The notes under the pieces are model-generated. The model did no database searches and was not told the DNA's origin. It worked only from the letters and a program-made list of their open reading frames with translations. A stretch of 64,000 nt of DNA from Ectobius pallidus (taxonomy: Eukaryota; Arthropoda; Insecta; Blattodea; Ectobiidae). This document shows, piece after piece, positions 1 through 11,074 of the stretch. Location of the stretch: contig CAXKWD010000001.1 of the NCBI GenBank assembly GCA_964059195.1, forward strand, positions 219,984,484-220,048,483, written 5' to 3'. The position numbers and the translations under genes are program-made. Position 1 is the stretch's first letter. Every line of letters begins with the position of its first letter.

Positions 1-195
1 TGTTGTCGCCTAAATGCTATTAGCTTTTCTGATTTAGTGCGGGCAGAGAATAGTAAAGAATCAAGTGCCAGTAGAGTAACATTTTACGAAGAACAGAGAG
101 GGAGTAATAGTAACTCGAGTGAGGTTAGAAAATCTGTAGAGCGAAGAAAATGTTTTGAATGCGGAAGGGTGCTTTACGTAGGAATGGCTCTTTAA
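1..195 (+). pseudogene. Partial open frame ending in a zinc-knuckle-like motif
   Basis: Frame 1 is open from the window edge to a TAA at 193-195, 64 codons. The peptide is Ser/Glu/Arg-rich and ends with a CFECGR motif about 11 residues before the stop. That resembles the start of a CCHC zinc knuckle as in retrotransposon Gag proteins, but the second Cys/His pair is absent. It could be the 3' end of a truncated gag or an unrelated exon. The start lies outside the window. Confidence 0.25.
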
Positions 196-256
196 ATAGA
201 TTAGAGACTAGTGGGTTTGTTTTCAAGTGGGTAATAAATTAAAACATTTTAACATA

Positions 257-1137
257 CAGTGAAACCTCTATATAACGACCATCGCTGGTTCCACAAAAAA
301 GTGGTCTTTAAGAGGGGTGGTCTCTTAATAGGGGGAATGCATTTTTATGTCTTGAAAGTGAAAATATAATGGAATAAATACGGTACAATACAGTAGGTGT
401 CTTATGTAACACACAGTTGATTATTACTTACTTTTAATGTATTTAAAATTTGCAGCACAACAATAAGACACTTTAATCTATGCAGGTCCAGAACACCGAG
501 CCTCTATTTACAGTATACCTGGGTAATGTTTTCCAGGAAAAGAAAGACACGTCTATTTTCCCTACATTACATTTCGCTTGGTGGACAATGAAAGGGACTC
601 GTCCAGCACGTTTCTTAGAATCAAGAATTTCAGAACCCCCTCATGTCCACTGAATAAACGTTTTCATAAGAAATAGAATTACCCCCCCCCCCCCGAGTCA
701 CTGCGATCATGTAGATAATAAAGGCATGAATTCTTAGATGTATTGAAACAAGCAGGTCAGAAGTACGAGATTGGAATGTGTTCTTTTCACGCCGTGCGCT
801 GTACGGTACTTGTACGCTGTCTACTGTAAGGATTTTCCCAGAACGCGAAAAGAAAACAACCCAAAGCATCGTATTGAAAATTGCAGTGCCCACATCAGTA
901 TTTTTCTTCAAATGCTGATTAATGCCTATCATTTGAGTAAATTTTTTTACGATTTTGGTCGTTATAGAGAAGTTTAACGAAAATTAAACTCTGGTCGTTG
1001 GTCGGGGAGAGGGGTGGTTGTTTAATAGGGGTACAAATAACATTGGCCTTATGGGTTTTAGTGTCCGTTCCTAGAAAAATTGGTCTTTAAAGGAGGTGGT
1101 CGCTAAAGAGAGGTGGTCTTTAAGACAGGTTTTACTG
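257..1137. mobile_element. Non-autonomous pogo/Tigger-like DNA transposon
   Basis: The ends are inverted repeats: cagtgaaacctctatata on the left and the complement of cagtaaaacctgtcttaa on the right, both continuing with degenerate ggtggtcttta motifs. The element is flanked by TA on both sides (255-256 and 1138-1139), as expected for Tc1/mariner/pogo insertions. The 881-bp body has no transposase. Short reading frames inside (630-977) overlap on both strands and look like chance. Confidence 0.75.
682..694. repeat. 13-nt cytosine homopolymer
   Basis: A run of C lies inside the pogo-like element. Its length may be unreliable in an assembly. Confidence 0.8.
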
Positions 1138-1356
1138 TACATTGAAAAAGAGATGCTGATGGCTACCTCAATCATTTTAGTGGAATTTATGGTACTCACG
1201 GCATTCAGAGGGGAATCCGCCCCTAACGTGGCACAACACTACTCAAAACTCATTGTCTCACTCAGAAGACAGCGGCTAGCACATAAGCTAACGCAGAACG
1301 CACCACAAGATGGACTAACATCAAAACGACTGCATGCCGAGAATATGAAGAGAAGA

Positions 1357-1759
1357 CAGGGTGTCCACCAAGTAATGCTGAAGAAATTCCCGGCTTATTA
1401 CCTGATTTTCATTGATCATTTCAGAAATTCCCGACCAAAATATGAAGCACTTTCTAATAAATGTGTAAGAAAAATTATAGGATTATACATACTTTAAATA
1501 AGAAAAACTTTTAGTAACAAAAGTAATTGCAAACAATAATTACTTAGGCTATAACAGATACAAAAATTAGGAACAATAAAATTAATTAAATATACTTTCA
1601 TATAGGCCTGTTATTGTCTAGAAGTCTTTTTGATCACACTTTGCAAATTTTTCGAATTTTCCCGGATATTTTAATAAATTCATTGACTTTTCCCGGATTT
1701 TCCCGACCATACAAAATTCCTGGCCTTTTCCCGGATTTTCCCGACCAGTGGACACCCTG
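1357..1759. mobile_element. Short MITE with CAGGGTGTCCAC termini
   Basis: The element starts cagggtgtccac and ends gtggacaccctg, a perfect 12-bp terminal inverted repeat. The interior is AT-rich with repeated ttttcccgga motifs. A second copy lies at 52969-53412. No clear target-site duplication is visible; the purine-rich flanks (agagaaga and gaagaaag) are only loosely similar. The termini suggest a hAT-type element, but the superfamily is not certain. No protein is encoded. Confidence 0.65.
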
Positions 1760-1830
1760 GAAGAAAGAGAGGTGGAATTTTCAAATCCGCCTCACATTAG
1801 GCAAAAAAAGTTACTACAATGCAATAAATA

Positions 1831-3125
1831 CGAGGGTGGTTTGAAAAGTTCTCGGAATCACCACCAGAGGTCAGCGCTAGCGCAACCGGGTTCCCGCATA
1901 ATAATGAGTAATCATTTTTGAGTAATCACGTGGCACGTCAGTGCTCTGGGTTGAGAGGTGATGTGTGGATGCCTTGCTATTGTTGTTCCCGTGTAGTGAT
2001 TTGTGAGGATGGAAAAAACCGAAATTCGAGCAGTGATAAAGTACTTCGTAAAGAAGGGTATGAAAGCAAATGAAATTCATGCAGAGTTTCAGAACACACT
2101 GGGAGACTCTGCTCCTTCATATTCAACTGTTGCCAAGTGGACAAATGAGTTTAATTTGGTCGGAAGAGCTTAGAAGATGATCCGTGTAGTGGTCGGCCAA
2201 AATGTGTCACTACCCCAGAAGTTATTGCAAAAGTGCACAAAATGGTCTTAGAGGATCGCCGACTGAAAGTGCGAGAAATTGCTAATGCTGTAGGGATGTC
2301 GTCTGAACGGGCATATCACATTTTAACTGAGGAATTGGGTATGAAAAAATTATCTGCGAGATGGGTGCCGCGACTGTTGACGCAGGATCAAAGACGCATC
2401 AGAGTGGATGTTTCTGAACAATGTTTGGCCCGATTTCAGAGAAACCAACAAGATTTTTTGCGCCGGTTTGTGACCACAGATGAAACATGGGTCCACTACT
2501 TATACCCCAGAGACAAAACAACAGTCAAAGCAGTGGAAAAATGTTGATTCTCCACCACCAAAGAAAGCAAAGGCAGTACGGTCGGCTGGAAAGGTCATGG
2601 CATCAGTTTTTTGGGATGCGAAAGGGATTCTGCTGATAGATTATCTTCCAACTGGTCAAACAATTAATGGACAATACTACGCTAACCTTCTGGACAAACT
2701 ACAGCAAAAGATACGCGAAAAAAGGCCAGGATTAGCAAAGAAGAAAGTATTGTTTCATCAAGACAATGCACGCCCGCACACATGTGTCATTGCAATGGCA
2801 AAAATTCATGAACTGAGGTACAAATTGTTACCGCACCCGCCTTATTCGCCTGATATGGCTCCATCAGACTTCCATCTCTTCCCTAAGTTGAAAATTTTTC
2901 TTGGTGGACGGAGATTCTCCACAAATGAAGAACTGATAGCCGGAGTTGAAGAGTAGTTTGCAGGCCTGGAGGACTCTCATTTTCGGGAAGGGATCAAGGC
3001 ATTGGAACATCGCTGGACCAAATGCATTAGTCTACAGGGAGACTACATTGAAAAATAAAAATAGTTTCAATGAAGTCTTCGCTGACCTCTGGTGGTGATT
3101 CCGAGAACTTTTCAATCTATCCTCG
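1831..3125 (+). mobile_element. Mariner-family transposon, nearly full length
   Basis: A 1,295-bp element flanked by TA (1829-1830 and 3126-3127). The terminal inverted repeats are about 40 bp and share the block ttgaaaagttctcggaatca. Size, TA target and transposase all fit the mariner family. The transposase frame is broken, so this copy is dead, but its ends are intact and it could be moved in trans. Confidence 0.92.
2009..3058 (+). pseudogene. Mariner transposase (DD34D), frameshifted
   Basis: The frame begins at ATG 2009 and shifts near 2165 (frame 2 to 1), then near 2500 (frame 1 back to 2). An in-frame TAG lies at 2954-2956 and the natural stop is TAA 3056-3058. The N-terminal helix-turn-helix region includes MSSERAYHIL. 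Catalytic motifs are recognisable: TDETWVHY (first Asp), HQDNARPH (second Asp) and YSPDMAPSDFHLFP (third Asp), spaced as in mariner DD34D enzymes. Family length is about 345 residues, which matches the span. It resembles the transposase domain family to which SETMAR belongs; the exact subfamily is not determined. Confidence 0.92.
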
Positions 3126-3126
3126 T

Positions 3127-3509
3127 AAGTAAATTGACAGATTTTACACATGAAATAACTTCAAATACACATAATTTCTTAATATTCAGTGAACTTGAGG
3201 TTTTACACTTATACTTGACCATCCAATTACAATAGTTTTATAACATCTCTCTATGAGGGAAAAATTCCCATATTTTATGAAATGACTCAGTACTTTTCAG
3301 TCTCTTGTCCTAATTGTATAAATTTTCAATTTTGTACGTTAATCCACAAATTTCAGTCCAATGATTAATATTTCCTACCAAATGCTTAACATATTCCTTG
3401 GGATTCCGAGTCATTACTTATTACTTGATGCTTTTGAAGTTGACTTTGTAGAACGCGTAGCCACAGTCCATTACCAGTGTTAGCTATGAATAGCTTCAAT
3501 TTACTCTTG
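3127..3509. other. AT-rich spacer
   Basis: No gene, repeat or terminal structure could be supported here. A short stretch, gcagaagaacaagg, leads directly into the tandem repeat that follows. Confidence 0.5.
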
Positions 3510-4006
3510 CAGAAGAACAAGGTATGTAACCTGGTGAATACATTCTTTTTTCAAAGGCACAAGTTTTCAGATTTTGTTTCACTTACTTTGATTTGGGATT
3601 GACTACATACTGAGGCTTTAATGGGATAAGTTTTTCAGACATTATTTTTTCTGGTTTTACTTTATGTGTGTCAACATTTTCAATTTCTTTGTGCCGTATT
3701 AGTTTTCTTGCCTTAGGTTCTAAAGTACCCGTAACTGACTTTTGTGGCACAGAAGAACAAGGTATGTAACCTGGTGAATACATTCTTTTTCAAAGGTACA
3801 AAGTTTTCAGATTTTGTTTCACTTACCATTTTGCTTTCCATGAGCTTTGATTTGGGACTGACTACATACTGAGGCTTTAATGGGATAAGTTTTTCAGACA
3901 TTATTCTTTCTGGTTTTACTTTATGTGTGTCAACATATTCAATTTCTTTGTGCCGTATTAGTTTTCTTGTCTTTGGTTCTAAAGTACCCGTAACTGACTT
4001 TTATGG
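3510..4006 (-). repeat. Two-copy tandem repeat, about 240 bp, coding-like on minus strand
   Basis: The block starting cagaagaacaaggtatg at 3510 is repeated at 3750. Unit 2 has an extra segment near 3826 that encodes KLMESKM-like residues. On the minus strand both units read as the same peptide block (SVTGTLEPK, HKEIE, VDTHKVKPE, MSEKLIPLKPQYVV). The units differ by a handful of substitutions, so the duplication is old relative to the 1,533-bp duplication at 11.7 kb. Confidence 0.8.
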
Positions 4007-4693
4007 TTGAGATGAAACCAAAATATCAGAGTTTGCTTGAGTTATTTTTGGGTATTGTTCCAGATGTGCTACATCAAACATTTGAATGCCTTTGTTTTTG
4101 TGCAATGCCAAAAGTTCATCTTTTTGTGATTCTAATTCTATTGGATTTATTTCTTTCTTCGGAGATATAGCTTGTTTCCTAGTTCCTTCATCCAGAGAAT
4201 TTCCCTGCATTTCTGACTTATCTTTTTTGAATTGAAGTCTATTTTTAACTGGTCCATAAAGTGTGCGTTTATTTATCTTAATAGTAATTCGAATTGTATG
4301 TGTGAATTTGACAGGATTGGGTAGTTCTGGATTTTCAGGTGTTTTATCATTGAATCTGCAAGAGTTTGATAATTCTTTCTTGCAATTTATTTTTTCACTT
4401 TTGGGTTTGCTGCTACTTTGATTTGTTAGAGAAGTCTGTCCTTTCATCTTGTCCACACTACACTTATTTGGAAAAGTAGGCTTAGGTTTTGGTTTTTCAG
4501 ATAAATAAAGTGTATTGAAACAGTCATAATTCTGCTTGGTGGTCATTGCATTTTTCTGTGCAGTGTACCTAAACTTGGATTGTCTTCCTTTGTCTGATAC
4601 TTTTTTAGGTAGATTTTCGAAGAAAAATCTACCTATTGCAATGGATACCACTTTATGATTTTCGAAAAATTCTTTCATATCTTTACGTTTCAT
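3583..4693 (-). pseudogene. Unrecognised Lys/Ser-rich reading frame with internal repeats
   Basis: On the minus strand a frame opens at ATG 4691-4693 (MKRKDMKEFF) and runs 230 codons to a TAA at 4001-4003. The same frame then continues through the first copy of an approximately 80-residue tandem repeat. The stop is a CAA-to-TAA change, because the second repeat copy has CAA (Gln) at the same place. A frame change between the repeat units breaks it further. The product is highly basic and low in complexity, with no domain I recognise, no signal peptide and no membrane segment. It may be a decayed host exon or retrocopy. No function is assigned. Confidence 0.4.
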
Positions 4694-5677
4694 GCTCCCC
4701 TAAGTACGAAACCACCGCCCGTTCAAAAAAAAATTTTGTGATATTTATATATATATATATATATATCTTTACACGATAGCGGCCGTAATTTTGAAGATAT
4801 TTGAACCAAATTTTAATATGTTATTTCTAGGCCCAATAGTTCGGACAAGTTCGTTAATGAGCAAAATTGGCCCAAGGGGGTGGTCGGGGGAGGGGGTTGA
4901 AATTTTTAAAAATGTATATCTCGGTCCCTATGAAGTATAGAGGGAAACTTTGTTTGAATAAATTAGAGTACTCCCTATGGAGTTCACAGTGACACCAACG
5001 ATTCGGGGGTTCGAGTGAGGGTGGGGGTGGGGGATGAAAATTCGAAACTTTTGAAACCACGTCTTGTGGGGTATCGTTGAAAAGCTCTTGATGAGTACTC
5101 TACAAATCAATAAATAGTTTCTTGATAGCTCTCATATGACGCGAGATTTTAATGTTTAAAAATAATAACACTTGAAAGAATTATTATAATATCGTAATTT
5201 TGTCTTGTTTAGCGGCTTTGCTAATTTTATTCATTGCTGATCTTGCGCACGGCCTAGCAGAATATTATATCCTATTATTGTTGTCAAAACAATTGATTGT
5301 AGGCTCTTCCTCTTTACTGCAGGTTTGCCATGCCAAGGCTAAAGAAGAAGAGTGCTATGCAGCGACAATAAATTAAACCAAAAGCACTTCGAAATCTACC
5401 TCCGCCTGTAGGCCTGCCTAAAGGGATTTTTTGTTATTGAGCTATGCGGTCTCATAACATTTTTCTTTACATTTTTGTTATTAGAAGCTTCTGACTGTGT
5501 AAACTTGCCTGTTTTAGGTATGTCTGAAGAAGTGTTTGTAAGACAGTTCATCCCCTCTTTCTTGTGACTTCTTTAATGATTTATGTAACCTTTTAACTCT
5601 TTATTTAGGAAATCTGTTGTTTTATTCAGCTTGTAATAATAAAAATTAAGTTATATTTTTTCGTCTTCTTTGTTTAG
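4694..5677. other. Gene-free stretch with a (TA)n tract
   Basis: A TA-dinucleotide tract lies at about 4741-4766. The following 350 bp contain several G-rich strings (gggggtggtcggggg and similar) that give overlapping minus-strand frames with Pro/His-rich peptides; these look like chance. Nothing else could be supported. Confidence 0.45.
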
Positions 5678-5731
5678 CCAAAGCTGACAAGAAGTACAAT
5701 TTACAAGGTCGAAAGACAAAGCGCCATTCAG
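5678..5731 (+). other. Candidate short internal exon
   Basis: A pyrimidine-rich tract ending ctttgtttag precedes 54 nt that are open in frame and rich in Lys/Arg codons (AKADKKYNLQGRKTKRHS in one reading). They are followed by a near-consensus donor, g|gtaagt. The length is a multiple of three. No homology is recognised, and a chance match to splice consensus is quite possible. Confidence 0.2.
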
Positions 5732-6162
5732 GTAAGTTTAAAGAAATAGAGGAAACTCAGAATAACATCCTCTTTTGCTAACTTTTATCTCACGAATCTT
5801 AAGAAATGAGTATAATTTCGACAGTATGTCAGCAATACAACTGACTCTGACTGACAGCTCTAAAACTAGTTGAGCTAAAAGTCACCCCTATTACCTTACA
5901 TGGAAGAAAACTCGTCTGGCCATATCTAACCCTTCAAAATACAGGGAGGCCATTTTATGCGGAAACTTTTTAACAGCGTTGCCCCTGCTCACACTTTCCC
6001 CGCTGTTGTGCTTGCACCGGCGGGGACAGTGTTCCGTTACTACTGGCAAATCAAGACTTTAGAAACAATACAAAATAGGATAACTCAACCAATTTATTAC
6101 CAAAACAGGCCTACATGTAGAGGCTTATTACTCACCATTTTTTTGTTTATAAGGTCAAAATT

Positions 6163-6477
6163 TCAGCAGTCTGGTCGCTTTGTGGGCGACCCTTTGAATA
6201 TGTTAGTTTCCTGCGCCAAACGTTTCAGTGATTTTCTAGGACTTACTTCTAATCGCACCCGAATATTCTCTACTGTTAAAACGTGCCTTTCATGCTTCTT
6301 CGATATGTCACAAACTGAACCTGTTGTATGCCACTTTTTCATCAACTGTGAAAGACACGATTTTGTAGGGATGGTACAGTCAGGATATTTACAAGAAAAT
6401 TTCCGAACACGCCTACTATGGTTATTTCTCAATAAGTAACATTCCACCAAATAAATTCGCTGTTCAATCGTATACAT
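6163..6477 (-). pseudogene. DUF4817-type helix-turn-helix fragment of a transposon protein
   Basis: The minus-strand frame starts MYTIEQRIYLVECYLLRNN and continues with TIPTKSCLSQLMKKWHTTGSV and SPRKSLKRLAQETN. This pattern is typical of the DUF4817 helix-turn-helix domain widespread in insect transposon-derived proteins. After about 95 residues a frameshift occurs (GSPTKRPDC instead of the expected ARRATRLL-like end; the +1 frame reads VAHKATRLLK). No catalytic domain follows. It is a truncated, dead remnant. Confidence 0.7.
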
Positions 6478-7296
6478 TTTTGATTACTGTCTTATGTAAC
6501 ACACGACAACAATAGACAAGCATCTCACTACAACACACCGAAGCAACTAACCGCTTGTATGCTTTGTACAACTGCGATGCAATGCGATGCTAGTCCGGCG
6601 GTGATGCGAGGTTTCCTCATAAAATGTACTCACTACATAAAATACCATACGTGCGATTCTGCTGATACGTTATTTCTTTAGTTGACAACACTGCAGAAAG
6701 ACTGGCGGAATAGCTATGTTTTGTTCCCCCCGACCCTCACTTCCCCGTAAATCCAGCACTCAAGATATGGCGCGCGGGTAGTACACATGTACTATGTGTG
6801 GCCTTCAATGTAACATGTATCACATACTCAACTGTGAGAAAAGAACTCTACCGCTGTCACAGTACGGAGACAACTGAGCCAACTCTATATTAATGGGCCA
6901 CTGGACTATTATTCTGAATTATATACAACTGAGGAAACGGATGTTTTTCAAATAACCATAACTCAGAAGATTTTCAAGTTAAACAAAATTTGATTACACA
7001 GAAATGAAGCTTGTATAATGCAGTTTCTGTCGACTATTTCAGAATTACCTCCTAAAAATAACGTCCATTAAGTGACGGAACAATGAAATTATCTTTGAAC
7101 ATGCAAACTCATTATTGGCAGAGGAAACGCATGTTTCTTCAAACAGTTTCAGAAGCCATTAATTGGGACTTCGGAGGATCGAGTTTTTGCCTTTGAAACT
7201 TATATCGAAACAAAGTCTATAATAGCAGTTCAGCGCCGTTTTCGTATACATTTTAATGTGGAGCACCATGGAATCATCCCTCGTCATAACACAATA
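6478..7296. other. Gene-free stretch with a weak direct repeat
   Basis: Two related motifs, gaggaaacggatgttttt near 6934 and gaggaaacgcatgtttct near 7120, form an imperfect direct repeat. The gggcca string near 6895 recalls the terminus of the transposon starting at 7297, but no full copy is visible. Nothing else is supported. Confidence 0.35.
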
Positions 7297-9225
7297 GGGC
7301 CATTCCATATTAAAGTGGACAAAATTTCAAATTTTAAAATGTTGTTTTAGCAAAATTATTTTTATATAGAAAGAAAAAGTGAAGATTCTAGTTTAAATTT
7401 GCTATGTTCTTTTTTCCCCACTTAAATTATTTTCTACTGAAAAAATTAAGTCATTTTGAGCTCTTTCTAATACATTTTTTAACTCATTTAAACAATGAGT
7501 TAGCAAAACTATAGCCATCTAGTGGCAGCTTGAAGAACCTTAATTATGATCAAGATGGCTTCCAACACATGTGCTTGAACAATTCTTAGTAGAAAAAGGT
7601 AAGATAAAATTTTATTATGTCTTGGAATAACATTTTAAAAATGGTGTGTTTTCTTTGTTAGTCCGTAACCAAATTTCAATATTTTTCTTGTAACTCAGTG
7701 TGTATTTTTGAACCAGGATTTTAATTATTCTCACTTAAGTGCATGCTGTAACATACATACTAAGATAATAATTACATTTTTAATGTTTCAATTACTCGAG
7801 TAATTGTGGTTACAGACTAACGTGGTTACGGACTAACAATGAATTTCATCATACTTTATCATAGGAATAAGAAGTGAACACATGTAATTATAACCTAGTT
7901 CTAGCCAGAATTTTTATCTTCAATGAAATAATTATGTTTGTTGGTAACTTGCAGGTTATTTACATCATGGCAAAAACATCAAAAGAAAAAGTTCAAGCAT
8001 TCCGTGCCAGATTATCAGAAGAGAAAAGGAGACAAATAAAGGAAAAAGATCGCCTTAGGAAAGCAGCTGTAAGACAAAATCGAAATTCTAAAGCAGTTAA
8101 ATGTGATAGAGAAAAAGCTTGACTTTCAATGCAGAGGCTTCGAGCAGCTCGAAAAGAAGTAAAAGAGCTACCATCGCCTCAATGTGCTTCATTTACAGAT
8201 CAGTCCCCAAGTAAATCACCTTATGGGTCTGTACAGTCTCTTGGTAAAGCTGTGCAGCAAACAAAGAATTCATTACCAAAAAGTCCTCGAAAGCGCAAGG
8301 CTGTTGTCAGGAAACTGGCATTATCACTTGGATGCATTAAGGAGATAGACCATGTTGTAAAATTAAATCATTCCATTACAAAGGACGTGAAGGAAAAAAT
8401 TGTTTCTTTTTTTCAACGTGATGATATTTCCAGAAGAACCCCAGGAAGAAAAGACTATGTAAAAATCTTAAACAAAGATGGCAGCAAGGAGAAAAAGCAA
8501 CGCCGTTACTTATTGTACAACATTAGAGAATGTTTTGAAATATTCAAAAAAGAAAACCCAGATGCCAGCATTGGCAAATCTAAATTCTTTAGTTTAAGGC
8601 CCCAGTTTTGTATGCCACTTTCCAAAACTCCAGCCAATATGTGTCTGTGTATATACCATGAAAATATGGAATTAATGGTTGCAGCACTAAGGCCTTTCTT
8701 TCCTGGGAATTATAACCCATAGAGTAACAGATTTTTTGGTGTGTGATATTGAAAATTTGAATTGTGTATCACGAACATGCAGGGTGTGCCAAGGAAAAGT
8801 TGACCACTTATTGACAACCTGTGATAGTGACAATCTGGCAGAAGAGGTTCAATATTACCAGTGGACACGGGATTTAGATGGAAGAACTGTTCGTACTTGT
8901 ATTGAGGGTACAACACTTCAGGATCTAATTGTAGCATTTGGGGAAAATGTACCAAAGTTTGTACTTCACTGCTACGTAAAAAAAGAAACAATTTGCCTAT
9001 TTTAGAATGCTTCTTGAAGATAAGTCAAGTAATATTGGTCTTTTTCAAGTTGATTTCAGTGAGAATTATTCAATAATTCACAGAAATGAGGTGCAGAGTG
9101 CACATTGGTCTCATGATCAGGTGACTCTATATACTGGATGTTTGTGGTATAGTACTACAGATGGCAAAAAGGCTGTCAAGTCCTATGTAATAGTGTCAGA
9201 CTATTTACACCATGATAAATATGCA
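7297..9225 (+). mobile_element. Truncated long-TIR DNA transposon, same family as the one at 58.4 kb
   Basis: The left end starts gggccattccatattaaag, matching the terminus gggtcattccatgtcaag of the intact element at 58432. It carries the N-terminal two thirds of a related transposase and stops abruptly near 9225. There GPCPD1-like intron sequence begins (gtatctgttaatt, also found at 11991 and 13524). The right end is missing from the window. The truncation and fusion with a host intron suggest a deletion after insertion. Confidence 0.65.
7967..9225 (+). pseudogene. Transposase of the truncated long-TIR element, broken
   Basis: The frame starts at ATG 7967 (MAKTSKEKVQAFRARLSEEK), just after an acceptor-like ttgcag. 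It is interrupted near 8120 (stop), near 8720-8735 (frame change) and at 9003-9005 (TAG). Shared landmarks with the intact 819-residue protein at 59112 are the FFQRDDISRRTPGRKDY block, the SKFFSLRPQFC block, the C-x-C-x3-H motif (CLCIYHEN) and the first catalytic-type motif VDFSENY. Later motifs are absent because the copy is truncated. Divergence from the 59-kb copy is high, so the two belong to different subfamilies. Confidence 0.75.
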
Positions 9226-9273
9226 GTATCTGTTAATTATTTTCATAGTAACAGTTTGTTTTTTGTGTTTCAG

Positions 9274-9404
9274 GATGGGACATATGAATTGAATAATCCG
9301 TTAGATCTGAACTTGTACCTGGATATAATGCTGAAAGTTGTGATGGAATATTCTGGAGATCGCAAGATTGTCTTCTCTTGTTTTCATCCAGATGTCTGTA
9401 CAAT
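9274..9404 (+). CDS. GPCPD1-like exon, copy 1 (divergent)
   Basis: A 131-nt exon with acceptor tttgtgtttcag and donor gtaagt. The peptide includes DLNLYLDIMLKVV and GDRKIVFSCFHPDVCTM. It matches the conserved GDPD barrel region of glycerophosphocholine phosphodiesterase GPCPD1, which hydrolyses glycerophosphocholine to choline and glycerol-3-phosphate in the cytosol. It differs from copies 2 and 3 at many third codon positions but few residues, which suggests an older duplication kept under constraint for some time. Phase is 0 at the start and 2 at the end. The rest of the gene is outside the window or decayed. Confidence 0.75.
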
Positions 9405-9850
9405 GTAAGTTAAATAAGGATATTGTTCCCAAGCTCATAGGATGACCTGTTTGAGAGGGAGGGTCCCCTAACTTTCTTGTTTAAGCAGTAAAACATGTTT
9501 CACTCCTCGGTTTAGATGTTTTTTTTTATCTTTATGAAGACCACAGTGATGATATGCAGTGGTGTTAGTGTAAAATGAAAAGACTTGAACAGACAGGCGT
9601 TAGATGTTTTGCTAAGTGGTGTTCACCACAGGTCAGTAAACTTCCAAAAAGCACTATCAGTATGAAGTTTTGGTTAATGGACTCCATAGGGAAAATAGAA
9701 GCAATTAAATACTTTTTATTGATTGCAAAAATAGTTGTTTGCAGTCTAATACCGTTGGCCTATTATTGGTGGTTGAATTGATTCACAGTTACGTATTGTA
9801 CATATGAATTAATAGCATTTTTTTTTAAAAAGATTGGTATTTATTATCTT

Positions 9851-10984
9851 TTGTTAAATTTGTTTATTGTGGCAGACATTTTTCTATACTATTTGGAAAA
9901 TCCCATTATCAGTAAGAACATAAACAACATAGTATTGTACATGAGATATGTCGACGACATTCTGCTGGTCACGCAAGACGACATATCTGATAAGCTACTT
10001 AATGATTTCAATGAATGTCATGAAAGGATAAAATTCACTCTTGAGAAATCAGAGGAGAAGTGTCTTAACTTTTTGGATTTAAGGATTGTACTGGAGGCCC
10101 CGAACGTCAGGTTAGGGGTGTATAGCAAACCAAACAAATGCGATCTGTATATACATAGTAAATCCTCGCATCACCCCAGAAGCAAGACTAATGTGTGGCG
10201 AAACTTTATTCAAAGAGCCATTAGATTGTGCAATAACCCCACTGATCTACTACAAGAAAAGAATCGCATTTTCAAGTTAGCTAAAACCAATGGCTACAGT
10301 AACCGCATGCTAAGTAAAATTTGGAAAAAAGTTGAACTGGGAAGTGAACCAGGGAGAGCTAACAAAGAGCAGGACGTGAAATATGTCAGTTTAAATTTCT
10401 TTCCGGGAGTAAGTGAAGGGATAGGTAAAATACTAAATAAATATGAGCTAACTCCAGCATATAAAGTGGGAAGGACTATTGAGAGTATATTCTCCCAACA
10501 CAAAAGTTTCGGCAGAGAAAAAAGGTTTGAGAAACCAGGGGTTTACTCTATTTCCTGTGACAACTGTGGTGGCGCATATATTGGGGAGACTGGGAGGACT
10601 GTCAGCATAAGACTTAAGGAACACGAAAGGGACATAAGAAATGGCAAAACCAACACCGGCCTTAGCCTACATATGACAAACAAGGGACACAAAATTGGTG
10701 ACATTAAAGTTTTAAGAGTTACTAATGACCCTGTATTGAGGAAAGTTAGTGAGGCTTGCCATATCGCACGTAACAAAGAAAAAAGGTTCAACAATTACGA
10801 CGGTGACTTATGTGATGAGTGGCTAGAAGTTATTAGAAGAATGTCAAAAGGGAAAAAAACTGTAAAATTTCCTTTACCCAAGGACTATGTGGTACAATCT
10901 ACTTACGAAATTCCCCAGGAATGGATAAATAAACACCATAGAAACACCACTTTTCTGTTTAACACAAGTAACCAACCTGGTTAA
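9851..10984 (+). CDS. Penelope-like RT C-terminus plus GIY-YIG endonuclease
   Basis: A 377-codon frame. The RT catalytic motif MRYVDDILLV is near residue 35; the upstream palm and finger motifs are missing, so the enzyme is truncated. A linker rich in basic residues follows. The GIY-YIG domain begins near residue 230 (GVYSISCDNCGGAYIGETGR), with conserved Arg (IRLKEH) and the Glu-containing C-terminal region. Full-length proteins of this family are roughly 700-850 residues. The reading frame of the retained part is uninterrupted. The start codon is only the first ATG in frame and probably not a natural start. Confidence 0.9.
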   Translation: MLNLFIVADIFLYYLENPIISKNINNIVLYMRYVDDILLVTQDDISDKLLNDFNECHERIKFTLEKSEEKCLNFLDLRIVLEAPNVRLGVYSKPNKCDLYIHSKSSHHPRSKTNVWRNFIQRAIRLCNNPTDLLQEKNRIFKLAKTNGYSNRMLSKIWKKVELGSEPGRANKEQDVKYVSLNFFPGVSEGIGKILNKYELTPAYKVGRTIESIFSQHKSFGREKRFEKPGVYSISCDNCGGAYIGETGRTVSIRLKEHERDIRNGKTNTGLSLHMTNKGHKIGDIKVLRVTNDPVLRKVSEACHIARNKEKRFNNYDGDLCDEWLEVIRRMSKGKKTVKFPLPKDYVVQSTYEIPQEWINKHHRNTTFLFNTSNQPG

Positions 10985-11074
10985 CATGACGATATGGAGT
11001 TAGTTACACCCACTCTCGAAACGCAGCAGAGACTTCTACCGGCAGATGAACCCATATATACAGCTCAGCGCCCC

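Noticed and set aside
1096..1497. Plus-strand frame of 133 codons
   Set aside because: It crosses the end of the pogo-type element and enters the MITE at 1357, so it is a composite of two non-coding elements.
4854..5110. Overlapping minus-strand frames rich in Pro and His
   Set aside because: They come from G-rich low-complexity sequence, and two frames are open at once, a sign of composition rather than coding.
5957..6439. Plus-strand frame of 160 codons
   Set aside because: It lies opposite the DUF4817-type minus-strand frame, which has clear family motifs; the plus-strand peptide does not.
9575..9781. Plus-strand frame of 68 codons in the GPCPD1-like intron
   Set aside because: No homology or splice context; length is within chance for this composition.
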